This document shows, in pieces, positions 16,905 to 25,058 of a stretch of DNA of 37,549 bases (the first letter of the stretch is position 1; each line of letters begins with the position of its first letter). The notes beneath the pieces were generated by a model. The model made no database searches, had not been told where the DNA came from, and was given only the letters and a program-made list of their open reading frames with translations. The stretch is from Thiotrichaceae bacterium (lineage in GTDB: Bacteria; Pseudomonadota; Gammaproteobacteria; Thiotrichales; Thiotrichaceae). The translations under genes were made by a program, and so were the position numbers. The stretch is taken from the NCBI GenBank assembly GCA_026991755.1, contig JALXAX010000182.1, forward strand, positions 490-38,038, given 5' to 3'.

Positions 16905-18281
16905 TTAAATCTCTTTAATATCACTCACCAAATCACCCGCCACTTGCTGAGCATCTCCGTAAAGCATACGAGTGTTATCACCAAAGAACAGGTGATTTTC
17001 GATACCTGAGAAGCCTTTTCCTTTACCACGTTTTACGACGATTACGTTCTTAGATGCATCTGCATTTAAGATAGGCATTCCGTAAATTGGGCTGTTAGGA
17101 TCAGTACGAGCGGCTGGGTTCACTACGTCGTTTGCACCCACAACCATGGTGACATCGGTGGTAGCAAACTCTTCGTTAATCTCATCTAAATCATAGATAA
17201 TATCGTAAGGCACACCCGCTTCAGCAAGTAGTACATTCATATGGCCTGGCATACGTCCTGCTACAGGGTGTATCGCAAACTTAACGGTTACGTCGCGCTC
17301 TTGTAGCTGTTTAACCAACTCCCACATTTTGTGTTGAGCTTGGGCAACTGCCATTCCATAGCCTGGTACGATAATAACTTTTTCTGCAAAGGCCATCATG
17401 ACGGCAACGTCTGAAGATTCGATTTCTTTCATCGTGCCTGAAACTTCTTGTGCTTCTCCTGAGGCTTCACCAAAGTTACTAAACAACACATTGCTGATAG
17501 GGCGGTTCATGGCTTTTGCCATCAACTGAGTCAGTAAAAAACCTGCTGATCCTACTACGATACCCGCGATCATCATCGCAGGGTTCTCTAGCACGTAGCC
17601 TTCAAAACCAACGGCTAGACCTGTGAGTGCATTGAACAGTGAGATAACCACTGGCATGTCCGCACCACCGATAGGCACGGTCATCATCACACCAAAGGCC
17701 AATGCCAGTAGGAAGAAAATGGTGAGCGTGCCCATGCTGTATTCAGCGCCACCAAAAGCAATCATTAAGCCGAGAATGACGGTAATGATAAAGGTAGAAG
17801 CGTTGACTAGCTGTTGCATGGGGAAACGAATAGTTTTTCGCATAATGCCTTGTAGCTTGGCATAAGCAATTAGCGAACCTGAAAACGCCATTGTGCCGAT
17901 TAATGCGCCAATCACAGCTAGTATTTGCACGGTTTGGCTCATGCCATCTTGACGAATCAACATAACGGCAGCAATCGCCGCCGCTGCACCACCGCCCATG
18001 CCGTTATATAGGGCTACCATTTGGGGCATGTCAGTCATTTCGACTTTCTTGCCTGATGTCCATGCTAAGTAACCCCCTAATCCCATGGCTATAGCAATAA
18101 CAATCACTTTATCCAAGCCATGTATAGCGGGGTGAAAGAAGGTGACTAGTGTCGCGATAACCATGCCGACACCGGCCCAAACGATGCCTTTACGCGCATC
18201 GGCGGGTGAGCTCATCTTTTTCAGTCCATAAATAAACAGCACGGCTGCTGCAAAGTAGGACGCTTGTATAATGAAATCCAT
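16905..18281 (-). CDS. pntB: NAD(P) transhydrogenase subunit beta
   Basis: 458 aa. Membrane domain II part with about nine transmembrane helices (residues 1-260, including the Gly-rich LYNGMGGGAAAAIA and VPIGGADMPVVISLFNALTG), then the soluble NADP(H)-binding domain III (about 290-458) with PGYGMAVAQAQ at 306-316, FAIHPVAGRMPGHMNVLLAEA and NDVVNPAARTDPNSPIYGMP. Together with the alpha subunits it uses the proton gradient to drive hydride transfer from NADH to NADP+, supplying NADPH. Last gene of the three-gene operon; its start overlaps the pntAB stop by 1 bp. Confidence 0.96.
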   Translation of the reverse strand: MDFIIQASYFAAAVLFIYGLKKMSSPADARKGIVWAGVGMVIATLVTFFHPAIHGLDKVIVIAIAMGLGGYLAWTSGKKVEMTDMPQMVALYNGMGGGAAAAIAAVMLIRQDGMSQTVQILAVIGALIGTMAFSGSLIAYAKLQGIMRKTIRFPMQQLVNASTFIITVILGLMIAFGGAEYSMGTLTIFFLLALAFGVMMTVPIGGADMPVVISLFNALTGLAVGFEGYVLENPAMMIAGIVVGSAGFLLTQLMAKAMNRPISNVLFSNFGEASGEAQEVSGTMKEIESSDVAVMMAFAEKVIIVPGYGMAVAQAQHKMWELVKQLQERDVTVKFAIHPVAGRMPGHMNVLLAEAGVPYDIIYDLDEINEEFATTDVTMVVGANDVVNPAARTDPNSPIYGMPILNADASKNVIVVKRGKGKGFSGIENHLFFGDNTRMLYGDAQQVAGDLVSDIKEI

Positions 18282-18583
18282 TAGTGTCCTCCCTTCTTAG
18301 CGGGCTTTTTATCGGATTTAAACATCTCAAGCATACGCTCGGTTACCACATAACCACCTGCTGCATTACCTGCTGCAAGAAGTACCGCGAAGAAGCCAAT
18401 GATCATTTCAATACGGGATTCTGCATGGCCTACCGCCACCATTGCGCCAACCAGTACGATACCGTGAACAAAGTTAGAACCTGACATCAAAGGTGTATGC
18501 AAAATGACAGGCACTTTAGAAATGATTTCGTAGCCTGTAAATGCAGCTAACATGAATATATATAATGCAACGAAGCCTTCCAT
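18281..18583 (-). CDS. pntAB: NAD(P) transhydrogenase subunit alpha-2 (membrane part)
   Basis: 100 aa, three to four transmembrane segments, with family-typical PVILHTPLMSGSNFVHGIVLVG. In E. coli this stretch is the C-terminal part of PntA; here alpha is split in two proteins, as in Rhodospirillum and many other bacteria. Lysine-rich C-terminus. One-bp overlaps with both neighbours suggest strict translational coupling. Confidence 0.95.
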   Translation of the reverse strand: MEGFVALYIFMLAAFTGYEIISKVPVILHTPLMSGSNFVHGIVLVGAMVAVGHAESRIEMIIGFFAVLLAAGNAAGGYVVTERMLEMFKSDKKPAKKGGH

Positions 18584-19725
18584 TAGCTTTCTCCTTTTTG
18601 CTGTTCTTGTAGTTGGTCAAGGGTAGGTTGATGGCGTACTTCGCCTTCATGAGTCAATAATGCACCACTAATCACTTCATCTTCAAAATCAGGCTTATAT
18701 TCACCCTCTTCAATCATCGGTGATAAGAAGTTAAACAAGTTTTTAGCGTACATTTCACTAGCATGTACTGGCACTTGGCTAGCTACATTTAAAGGTGCGT
18801 GGATAATAACATCGTTATGGACAATGGTTTCGCCTGGTTGAGTTAGCGTACAGTTACCGCCACTTTCAGCGGCAAGGTCAATAATCACAGCGCCAGGTTT
18901 CATACCTTCAACCGTAGACTCAGGAATGATTTTAGGTGCAGGGCGACCAGGCACAGCAGCCGTAGTAATCAATACATTAGCCGCTGCAATATAGCTAGCT
19001 AGCTCTTCCTGCTGTTGCTGTTTCTCATCGTCGGTTAGCTCACGCGCATAACCGCCTTCACCTGTCGCAGAAATACTAAGCTCAATCGCTTTAGCACCTA
19101 ATGACTGAATTTGCTCTTTGGTTTCAGGACGTACATCGTAAGCCTCAACCATTGCACCTAAACGCTTAGCTGTAGCTATCGCCTGTAAACCTGCGACACC
19201 AACACCGATGATAATAACTTTAGAGGGGCGAATCGTCCCCGCCGCTGTGGTCAACATAGGGAAAAAACTAGAGGAAAGATCAGCCCCCATAATCGCTGCT
19301 TTATAACCACCGATAGCCGCCTGTGAAGACAACACATCCATGGACTGCGCACGAGAAATACGTGGTACTAACTCCATCGCAAAGCTGGTGATATTCTTCT
19401 CGTTTAGCTTAGCAACCACATCAGGATATTTGTGTGCCAACAAAGTGCCGATCAATACACTGCCATCATTCATAGCTTCCACTTCAGCAGCTGTAGGTGT
19501 TTGCACCTTCAAGATCACATCAGCTTGCTTGAATAATTCAGCCGCCGTATCAACAACCGTTGCGTCAGCAAATACATCATCAGGAAAAAAAGCAGATTTG
19601 CCTGCATCTTTCTCAATTAAAATTTCAACACCTAGTTTTTTAAACTTGGCGACAACCGTTGGCTCAATGGCGACGCGACGTTCACCTTCGGCAGTTTCGC
19701 GTGGTATTCCCACTTTTAAAGTCAT
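18583..19725 (-). CDS. pntAA: NAD(P) transhydrogenase subunit alpha-1 (NAD-binding part)
   Basis: 380-aa soluble domain I, related to alanine dehydrogenase. N-terminal VGIPRETAEGERRVAIEP, RISRAQSMDVLSSQA, and the Rossmann motif IIIGVGVAGLQAIATAKRLGA followed by the NAD-ribose acidic residue in EAYDVRPE. It binds NAD(H) on the cytoplasmic side of the PntAB/PntB membrane part. ATG at 19725 has AGGAG about 9 nt upstream, giving a clear start. First gene of the operon, with a promoter expected in 19726-19912. Confidence 0.96.
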   Translation of the reverse strand: MTLKVGIPRETAEGERRVAIEPTVVAKFKKLGVEILIEKDAGKSAFFPDDVFADATVVDTAAELFKQADVILKVQTPTAAEVEAMNDGSVLIGTLLAHKYPDVVAKLNEKNITSFAMELVPRISRAQSMDVLSSQAAIGGYKAAIMGADLSSSFFPMLTTAAGTIRPSKVIIIGVGVAGLQAIATAKRLGAMVEAYDVRPETKEQIQSLGAKAIELSISATGEGGYARELTDDEKQQQQEELASYIAAANVLITTAAVPGRPAPKIIPESTVEGMKPGAVIIDLAAESGGNCTLTQPGETIVHNDVIIHAPLNVASQVPVHASEMYAKNLFNFLSPMIEEGEYKPDFEDEVISGALLTHEGEVRHQPTLDQLQEQQKGES

Positions 19726-19912
19726 AAAGAGAAACTCCTGCGATGTGAAGAGAAATCCACACCTTGTTAAATCAGCAAGTCAATCAAGCGATGAAGCCGC
19801 AAGATTAATAAATTAACGCGCATTCTAACGGAAATACACGCAAAAATGCACCCCAAAACGCAGAGGATTTAATTAAGGTGATTTTATATTCTTAGTGAAA
19901 CTTAATAATTGT

Positions 19913-19993
19913 GTAGGTTGGGCTGAGGAACGAAGCCCAACATAGTTGATTAGGTTTATGTTTGTTGGGCTTTCTGGCGTCAGCCCAACCTAC
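19913..19993. repeat. REP doublet unit, copy A
   Basis: 81-bp unit bounded by GTAGGTTGGGCT at one end and its inverse at the other. It holds two hairpins: GTTGGGCT/AGCCCAAC in each half, with loops GAGGAACGA and TTCTGGCGTC. GTAG lies just outside each hairpin, the tetranucleotide recognised 5' of REP hairpins by E. coli RAYT. The RAYT stop codon (TAG, 19990-19992) lies in its last bases. Confidence 0.9.
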
Positions 19994-20523
19994 CTTTCGC
20001 CAAAAGACTGCATTGGTGATAATTTGCTTTCATCGCCCCAATCAGCCGTTAGAAGACCTTTGTCAATAAACGAGTGTATGGTTGAAAGCTCCCAATCAAT
20101 AGCACGTTCAACATAATCATGCTTTACTGGATTATAGTGAATGTAATCAACATGCCTTGCAAAATCATTTTCATCACGAATTAAATGCTCCCAGTAACGT
20201 CTTTGCCAGATACCTCGCTCACGTTTTGATTCTCTACTTGATTTGATTTTTTCAGTCTTGGGTATCTGACGAGAAAACCCAGATTTTATTAACATCAAGC
20301 GGGTAGCAAAATCATTATCACCCTCTGGTAAAGTGACCATCAAATGTAAATGATCAGGCAATACCACTAGCGCATCAAGTATAAAGGGATGATGGTGTTT
20401 GACCTTATTCATACTGGCACGCAGTTTATCAAACTCATCCACCAACAACGTACTTTGGCGGTCTGCTAAGTTGATAGTGAAAAAATAGCTTCCACCTTTA
20501 ATGTCTGCACGTCTGTATTTCAT
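19990..20523 (-). CDS. rayT: REP-associated tyrosine transposase (RAYT)
   Basis: 177 aa, Y1-transposase fold of the IS200/IS605-related HUH nucleases. The HUH motif is PDHLHLMV (His58, His60). The catalytic tyrosine is probably Tyr127 in DYIHYNPVKH, and WQRRYWEHLIRDENDF is family-typical. RAYTs nick and rejoin single-stranded REP DNA and are held responsible for spreading REP sequences. The gene is flanked at 3 and 17 bp by REP units A and B, the standard REPtron layout; it appears intact, with no frameshift. Confidence 0.93.
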   Translation of the reverse strand: MKYRRADIKGGSYFFTINLADRQSTLLVDEFDKLRASMNKVKHHHPFILDALVVLPDHLHLMVTLPEGDNDFATRLMLIKSGFSRQIPKTEKIKSSRESKRERGIWQRRYWEHLIRDENDFARHVDYIHYNPVKHDYVERAIDWELSTIHSFIDKGLLTADWGDESKLSPMQSFGER

Positions 20524-20540
20524 AGGTTTGTAATATTACC

Positions 20541-20621
20541 GTAGGTTGGGCTGAGGAACGAAGCCCAACATAATTGATTGAGTTTATGTTTGTTGGGCTT
20601 CCTAGCGTCAGCCCAACCTAC
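20541..20621. repeat. REP doublet unit, copy B
   Basis: 81-bp unit, same orientation as copy A and differing by only a few bases. GTAG ends on both sides and two GTTGGGCT hairpins. It lies 17 bp upstream of the RAYT start codon. Confidence 0.9.
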
Positions 20622-20652
20622 CTCGCGTATTTTACAGGTTTATTAATCCACC

Positions 20653-20733
20653 GTAGGTTGGGCAGAGGAACGAAGCCCAACATAGTTGATTGAGTTTATG
20701 TTTGTTGAGCTTCCTAGCGTCAGCCCAACCTAC
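20653..20733. repeat. REP doublet unit, copy C (forms the 5' end of a gene)
   Basis: 81-bp unit in the same orientation, separated from copy B by 31 bp. It differs at two stem positions (GGGCAGAGG and TTGAGCTT), so both hairpins carry a mismatch. The ATG at 20698 of the following membrane-protein gene lies inside it, and that gene's first 12 codons are REP sequence. Confidence 0.9.
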
Positions 20734-21603
20734 TTCGCTGGTTTCCGTTCCTTGCTATGGTTTGCTTTCGCTTTCGCTTTCGCTGGCGCTTTCGCTTTCG
20801 AATACTTTCGTGACAGGCTTAACACTTCATCACGCCTTGCACTCTTTTGGTTTTTGGGCTGGATTTTCTTGTTACTTTATTTGGGCGCTGCCAGCTTTGT
20901 TATTGTGAACTGGGGGAATCCCGAAAAAATTAAAGAAGGGTTTTCACTCTTATTATTCATGGGTGTTTTGCCGTTGTTTAATGCACCACTGGATTGGTTG
21001 TCTTTTGGATTTACAAGAGGGTTGCTACACTCCATCGCCACACAAAAGCACGGCTGGGCGCGCATACTGATCACTAGCATGGTTGATATTGTTATCGCTC
21101 TGGTTTTTTTGTTATTAGTGGCAGCCAGTAGTTTGTTAGCTTTAATCTCGGTGAACGGGGTGGTATCTATGGCAGGAGTTGAGCCTGTGATTGATTTGCC
21201 GAGCCTTTGGAAGCAATTGCATGAGGGCAATTGGCAACAAAATCTATGGATTTGGTTGATGTTAGGCTCAACCCTTATTCCTACAGCGGTTCATTTTTTG
21301 GTTGCATTGTTTGCTTTGGCGGTAGTTCTTCCGCATGTCCCCGCTAAAGCCGCAGCGATTCAGTTGAGAAAGGCTAGAGAAGATTTTTTAAAACGAGATA
21401 AAAAGAACAGTGGCTATACTTCAACCGCTATTCAGATTGGAGAGGATGAGCGACGTATTGCTTTTATCTATGTAGTGATGCGCCAAGGGGTGGTCGTTAT
21501 ATTCTGGAGTGGCTTAATGTGGTTATCGTGGTTTTTGGTTTTCTCTAATTTACCGAGTTGGCTAGACGCTTCTATTGCTCTTTTTGGACAGTTTATGAAA
21601 TAG
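20698..21603 (+). CDS. Multi-pass membrane protein with a REP-derived N-terminus
   Basis: 301 aa from the ATG at 20698; an in-frame TTG at 20686 is the only earlier option, and the next ATG is about 85 codons on. About six transmembrane segments, including LALFWFLGWIFLLLYLGAAS, IVIALVFLLLVAASSLLALI and a final one in VVVIFWSGLMWLSWFLVF. I do not recognise the family. Codons 1-12 (MFVELPSVSPTY) are read from REP copy C; genuine-looking sequence begins around FAGFRSLLWF. The original start was therefore probably replaced when the REP unit inserted. An alanine-phenylalanine stretch follows, encoded by a hexamer repeat. No proper ribosome-binding site, so expression is uncertain. Confidence 0.65.
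   Translation: MFVELPSVSPTYFAGFRSLLWFAFAFAFAGAFAFEYFRDRLNTSSRLALFWFLGWIFLLLYLGAASFVIVNWGNPEKIKEGFSLLLFMGVLPLFNAPLDWLSFGFTRGLLHSIATQKHGWARILITSMVDIVIALVFLLLVAASSLLALISVNGVVSMAGVEPVIDLPSLWKQLHEGNWQQNLWIWLMLGSTLIPTAVHFLVALFALAVVLPHVPAKAAAIQLRKAREDFLKRDKKNSGYTSTAIQIGEDERRIAFIYVVMRQGVVVIFWSGLMWLSWFLVFSNLPSWLDASIALFGQFMK
20764..20799. repeat. Hexanucleotide repeat GCTTTC x6 (one variant)
   Basis: Six tandem units GCTTTC, with the fourth changed to GCTGGC, encode Ala-Phe repeats in the first transmembrane segment of the membrane protein. Length change would alter the helix by two residues without a frameshift. Confidence 0.85.
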
Positions 21604-21641
21604 GTTGTCAATACTTATTGATACACCCTTCGACTCAGTGA

Positions 21642-21711
21642 GTAGGTTGGGCTGAGGTACGAAGCCCAACATAATTGATTGGGTTAATGTTTGTTGGGCT
21701 TCCTAACCTAC
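21642..21711. repeat. REP doublet unit, copy D (internally deleted)
   Basis: 70-bp copy in the same orientation, lacking 11 bp (AGCGTCAGCCC) that form the 3' arm of the second hairpin. The first hairpin is intact. It lies between the convergent membrane-protein and RIO kinase genes. Confidence 0.85.
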
Positions 21712-21732
21712 TTCACTGTATTGGATAAAGTG

Positions 21733-22581
21733 CTACAAACTTTCACGCAAGCGTTCTAATCGTTCCTGCTCCTCTGCATACGCCGCTTGAATTTGTACCA
21801 TGACCGCATCCACATCGGCTGCTTTGCTGCTTTCCTCATAGTGCCCCGTTAACTCACTATCAGGATGTAGCTTGCCATCTTCATACAACGCCCAAATTTC
21901 TTTAGCGAAATGAGTGTTCAGTAAGATAGGTGCAAACCGGCCAAAATAGCGTTTCATATTATCCACATCACGCATCAACATGACTTCAGCATTGTTATTT
22001 GCAGCAGCATTGACCGCTTGCGGGAGGTCTATAATAACTGGCCCATACTCATCAACTAACACATTGAATTCTGATAAGTCGCCATGCACAAGCCCAGCAC
22101 AGAGCATACGCACTACGTCCATGATCACCATGCCATGATAGTCAATGGCTAATTCAGGTGTGAGCGTGACATCTCCCAAACGTGGTGCTACGTGGCCGTC
22201 AGCATCCGTCATCAACTCCATTAGCAGAACCCCGTCAATACAGGTTGAGGGCTTAGGAACTCTTACTCCCGCATCAGCCAGTTTATATAAAGCATCCACT
22301 TCCGCATTTTGCCAAATATCTTCTTGCTCTTTACGGCCAAATTTAGAACCTTTCTGCATAGCACGTTCACGGCGGCTATTGCGTACTTTACGTCCCTCTG
22401 TGTATTGAGCCGCTTTCTTAAAGCTACGTTTCAGTGCCTCTTTATAAACTTTCGCACACAACACCTCGGAGCCACTGCGTACCACATAAACATCGGCTTC
22501 TTTACCACTCATTAAGCGGCTGATGACCTCGTCAACTAAGTCATAGTCGACAAGTGGCTGAAGTCGTTTTGGGATTTTCAT
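21733..22581 (-). CDS. RIO-type serine/threonine kinase
   Basis: 282 aa from the ATG at 22581, which has AAGG 5 nt upstream. The frame stays open to 22674, but the extra residues are encoded over a family-B-like repeat end, so the longer start is unlikely. RIO kinase features: flexible P-loop SGKEADVYVV, Lys44 (AKVYK), catalytic LVHGDLSEFNVLV (Asp168, Asn173) and metal-binding IIDLPQAV (Asp185). Eukaryotic and archaeal RIO kinases act in ribosome maturation; the role of bacterial members is poorly known. The C-terminus is a glutamate/arginine-rich helix. Monocistronic. Confidence 0.9.
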   Translation of the reverse strand: MKIPKRLQPLVDYDLVDEVISRLMSGKEADVYVVRSGSEVLCAKVYKEALKRSFKKAAQYTEGRKVRNSRRERAMQKGSKFGRKEQEDIWQNAEVDALYKLADAGVRVPKPSTCIDGVLLMELMTDADGHVAPRLGDVTLTPELAIDYHGMVIMDVVRMLCAGLVHGDLSEFNVLVDEYGPVIIDLPQAVNAAANNNAEVMLMRDVDNMKRYFGRFAPILLNTHFAKEIWALYEDGKLHPDSELTGHYEESSKAADVDAVMVQIQAAYAEEQERLERLRESL

Positions 22582-22905
22582 GATGCCCTTATTTAATAGT
22601 GAGACTTTTGCACGAAAGCTCTCATGGTTAATTTTTAATGAGTGCATTCTACCTTTGCAATCGATAACTTCCAAATCCAGATAGGCATTTATATAAAAGC
22701 TTTGGTTTGCTGGTTTTTTTGATATTTCTCTTTCCTGATTTATCCAGCCTTCTTAGTCGAAGCGTTCTTGCAGGTGGAGGCTATATGAGTAAATCCTTTT
22801 TTTGATCGGCTGATCGTGGTTATACTACGCGGAATAGCCTATCCTCAAAATATAGGACACCTGAATTCACAATAACAAATAGTAAATCAAGACGGCATCA
22901 AGACT
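22582..22905. other. Intergenic region with a decayed family-B terminus
   Basis: 324-bp divergent gap. Bases 22601-22618, GAGACTTTTGCACGAAAG, match the family-B terminal repeat with one change, and similarity continues weakly to about 22630. No opposite end is found, so this is a solo or decayed end. The remainder should hold the promoters for the RIO kinase and the P-loop gene; I see no further structure. Confidence 0.55.
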
Positions 22906-23748
22906 ATGAAACTTAGCGCAGAAGAATTTCTCAATTGGGAGCATAAATCCATTACCTTATTGGGCATGTCAGGGGTGGGGAAAACTTTTCTCTCAACCTT
23001 ATTACGCAATCATGACTGGTTTCATTATTCGGGTGACTATCGCATCGGTACGCGGTATTTGAATGAAGTGATTCTCGATAATATTAAATTACAGGCTATG
23101 CAGGTGCCATTTCTACGTGACTTATTACGCTCGGATTCTATCTTTATCGAGAACAATATTACCGTTGACCACCTAAAGCCCGTGTCTACCTTTATGGGTA
23201 AGCTAGGCAATGTTGAAGCAGGTGGGTTGTCGCTTAAAGAATATAAACGACGACAAACTCTACATCGTGAAGCCGAAATTCAGGCGATGAAAGATGTGCC
23301 AGAGTTTATGAACAAGGCACAATGTATCTATGGCTTTAATCATTTCATTAATGATGCAGGCGGTAGCATGTGCGAGTTAGATGAGCCTGGCTTGCTGGAT
23401 ATGTTGGCTGAAAATTCACTCATTCTCTACATCAAAGCCTCAGAAGAAAACGAGCAAATGTTGATTGATAGAGCTAAGTCAGCGCCAAAGCCGATGTATT
23501 ATCGTGCAGAGTTTTTGGATGAGCTACTGGATGAATACATGCAGGAAAAAGAGGTTTCTTATACCTCCATGATTGACCCTGATGATTTTGTACGCTGGTC
23601 GTTTCCAAAACTCTTCTATTCGCGCATACCCCGATATGATGCCATTGCCGAAGAGTACGGATATACCATTACCACTCAAGAATTGTTCCAAGTAAAAACA
23701 GAACAGGACTTTGTGGAGCTGGTCGCCAAAGCGATACAAAGAAAATAA
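22906..23748 (+). CDS. P-loop kinase/ATPase of unknown function
   Basis: 280 aa. N-terminal P-loop ITLLGMSGVGKT (Walker A at residues 20-27), followed by DWFHYSGDYRIGTRYL, a layout like small nucleoside or shikimate-type kinases, though I cannot assign a substrate. The middle part (GLSLKEYKRRQTLHREAEIQ) is charged and helical. ILYIKASEENEQMLIDRA precedes the C-terminal helices. It is 98 bp upstream of metA on the same strand, which suggests cotranscription and perhaps a role tied to methionine or sulfur metabolism; that link is inference only. Confidence 0.75.
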   Translation: MKLSAEEFLNWEHKSITLLGMSGVGKTFLSTLLRNHDWFHYSGDYRIGTRYLNEVILDNIKLQAMQVPFLRDLLRSDSIFIENNITVDHLKPVSTFMGKLGNVEAGGLSLKEYKRRQTLHREAEIQAMKDVPEFMNKAQCIYGFNHFINDAGGSMCELDEPGLLDMLAENSLILYIKASEENEQMLIDRAKSAPKPMYYRAEFLDELLDEYMQEKEVSYTSMIDPDDFVRWSFPKLFYSRIPRYDAIAEEYGYTITTQELFQVKTEQDFVELVAKAIQRK

Positions 23749-23846
23749 TAAGGAAACGATAACTAGCCTGTATGTAGCAGAAACAGCGCTCCCTAATATG
23801 AGTAAAGTTTCTGAATAATGTAGCCAAGTGATAACAAGGAAGCCAC

Positions 23847-24914
23847 ATGCCATTAGTAGCCCATAACAAGTTACCCACATTTAGCCGTTTAGATAAAGAA
23901 GGCCAAGCCATCTTGCAACCCGAGCGCGCATCTCAGCAAGATATCCGCGAACAGCATATTGGTTTACTTAATATGATGCCCGATGCTGCTTTGGAGGCGA
24001 CAGAGAGACAATTCTATCGTCTGATTGGTGAAAGCAACCCGATTATACAAATCTATATTCACCCCTTCACCTTGCCTGTTTTAGAGCGTGGAGAAAAAGC
24101 ACAGAAGCATATCGACACTTATTATGAGACTTTCGAGAACCTGAAAAAAGAAGGCTTAGATGCTTTGATTATTACAGGAGCAAATGTAACTCAGCCTAAC
24201 TTATCCGATGAATCCTTTTGGGAGCCATTAACGGAGGTGGTCGATTGGGCAGTTAATAATGTGACATCTACTCTTTGTTCTTGCTTGGCGACCCATGCGG
24301 TAATGGAGTTCCGTTATGGTCAGAAACGTAGGCATCTGGGCACAAAGCGTTGGGGTGTTTTTCCTCATAGTGTTACTCGTGCACATCCTTTAGTCAGAGG
24401 GGTGAATACTAAGTTTGATGTGCCCCACTCTCGTTTTAATCAAATTGATCGTGAACAGTTCGAACAGGCAGGTGCAATGATCTTAGCTGAAAGTGAAGAG
24501 GCGGGGGTGCAGCTGGCGGTCAGTAAAGATGGCTTGCGCCTAGTCTATTTTCAGGGTCATCCAGAATACGATGCGATTAGTTTATTAAAAGAATACAAGC
24601 GAGAGGTTATTCGTTTCTATCAAAGGGCCATTAAAAACTATCCCCCTTATCCCGCTAATTATTTTGATAGCTATACCCAGTCTATTTTTAATGAGTATCA
24701 AGAACGATTGATAAAAGCGATGGATAACAATGAAAGTTTCCCTGAGTTTCCTGAGCAATTAGTGATCAATCGTGTCCATAATACATGGCATGACACGGGT
24801 GAGGCGATCGTTGGAAAATGGCTCGGGCTAGTTTATCAGTATACAAATCCCGACAGGCGGTTGCATCTCATGGAAGGTGTTGACGCCGATAATCCATTAG
24901 GATTAACCAGTTAG
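23847..24914 (+). CDS. metA: Homoserine O-acyltransferase, MetA family
   Basis: 355 aa; transfers an acyl group from acyl-CoA to homoserine, the first committed step to methionine. The catalytic cysteine is Cys146 (LCSCLATH), with His238 and Glu240 in YFQGHPEYD; the E. coli equivalents are Cys142, His235 and Glu237. LNMMPDAALEATERQFYRL and HSRFNQID are family motifs. The position that separates succinyl (Gly111 in E. coli) from acetyl (Glu) users aligns with Thr115 (TGANVT), so the acyl donor cannot be called from that residue. C-terminus extended about 45 residues beyond E. coli MetA. ATG at 23847 preceded by AAGGAA. Confidence 0.92.
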   Translation: MPLVAHNKLPTFSRLDKEGQAILQPERASQQDIREQHIGLLNMMPDAALEATERQFYRLIGESNPIIQIYIHPFTLPVLERGEKAQKHIDTYYETFENLKKEGLDALIITGANVTQPNLSDESFWEPLTEVVDWAVNNVTSTLCSCLATHAVMEFRYGQKRRHLGTKRWGVFPHSVTRAHPLVRGVNTKFDVPHSRFNQIDREQFEQAGAMILAESEEAGVQLAVSKDGLRLVYFQGHPEYDAISLLKEYKREVIRFYQRAIKNYPPYPANYFDSYTQSIFNEYQERLIKAMDNNESFPEFPEQLVINRVHNTWHDTGEAIVGKWLGLVYQYTNPDRRLHLMEGVDADNPLGLTS

Positions 24915-24956
24915 GGGTTAATTTCTTGTTTAGTGAATAAAATATTAAAAATTATA

Positions 24957-24984
24957 TTGACAAGTTATTATATTCGAATATACT
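24957..24984 (+). promoter_or_regulatory. Near-consensus sigma-70 promoter with an overlapping palindrome
   Basis: TTGACA (24957-24962), 16-bp spacer, TATACT (24979-24984). The 14-bp perfect palindrome TATATTCGAATATA (24969-24982) overlaps the spacer and -10 and could be an operator. Followed by a leader of roughly 65-70 nt and an AGGAG site before the ATG at 25059. Confidence 0.7.
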
Positions 24985-25058
24985 TATATACGAATTAAGA
25001 AACACTCTGTTAGTCATAATTAAAAAATATTTAACAAATTTCGTTAGGAGAAATTATC

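Noticed and set aside
19913-21711. REP units considered as a CRISPR array
   Set aside because: Units are 81 bp, internally palindromic, irregularly spaced and flanked by a RAYT gene; there are no spacers or cas genes.
22582-22674. 31-residue N-terminal extension of the RIO kinase
   Set aside because: It is read through a family-B-like repeat end; the ATG at 22581 has a proper ribosome-binding site and starts the conserved sequence.
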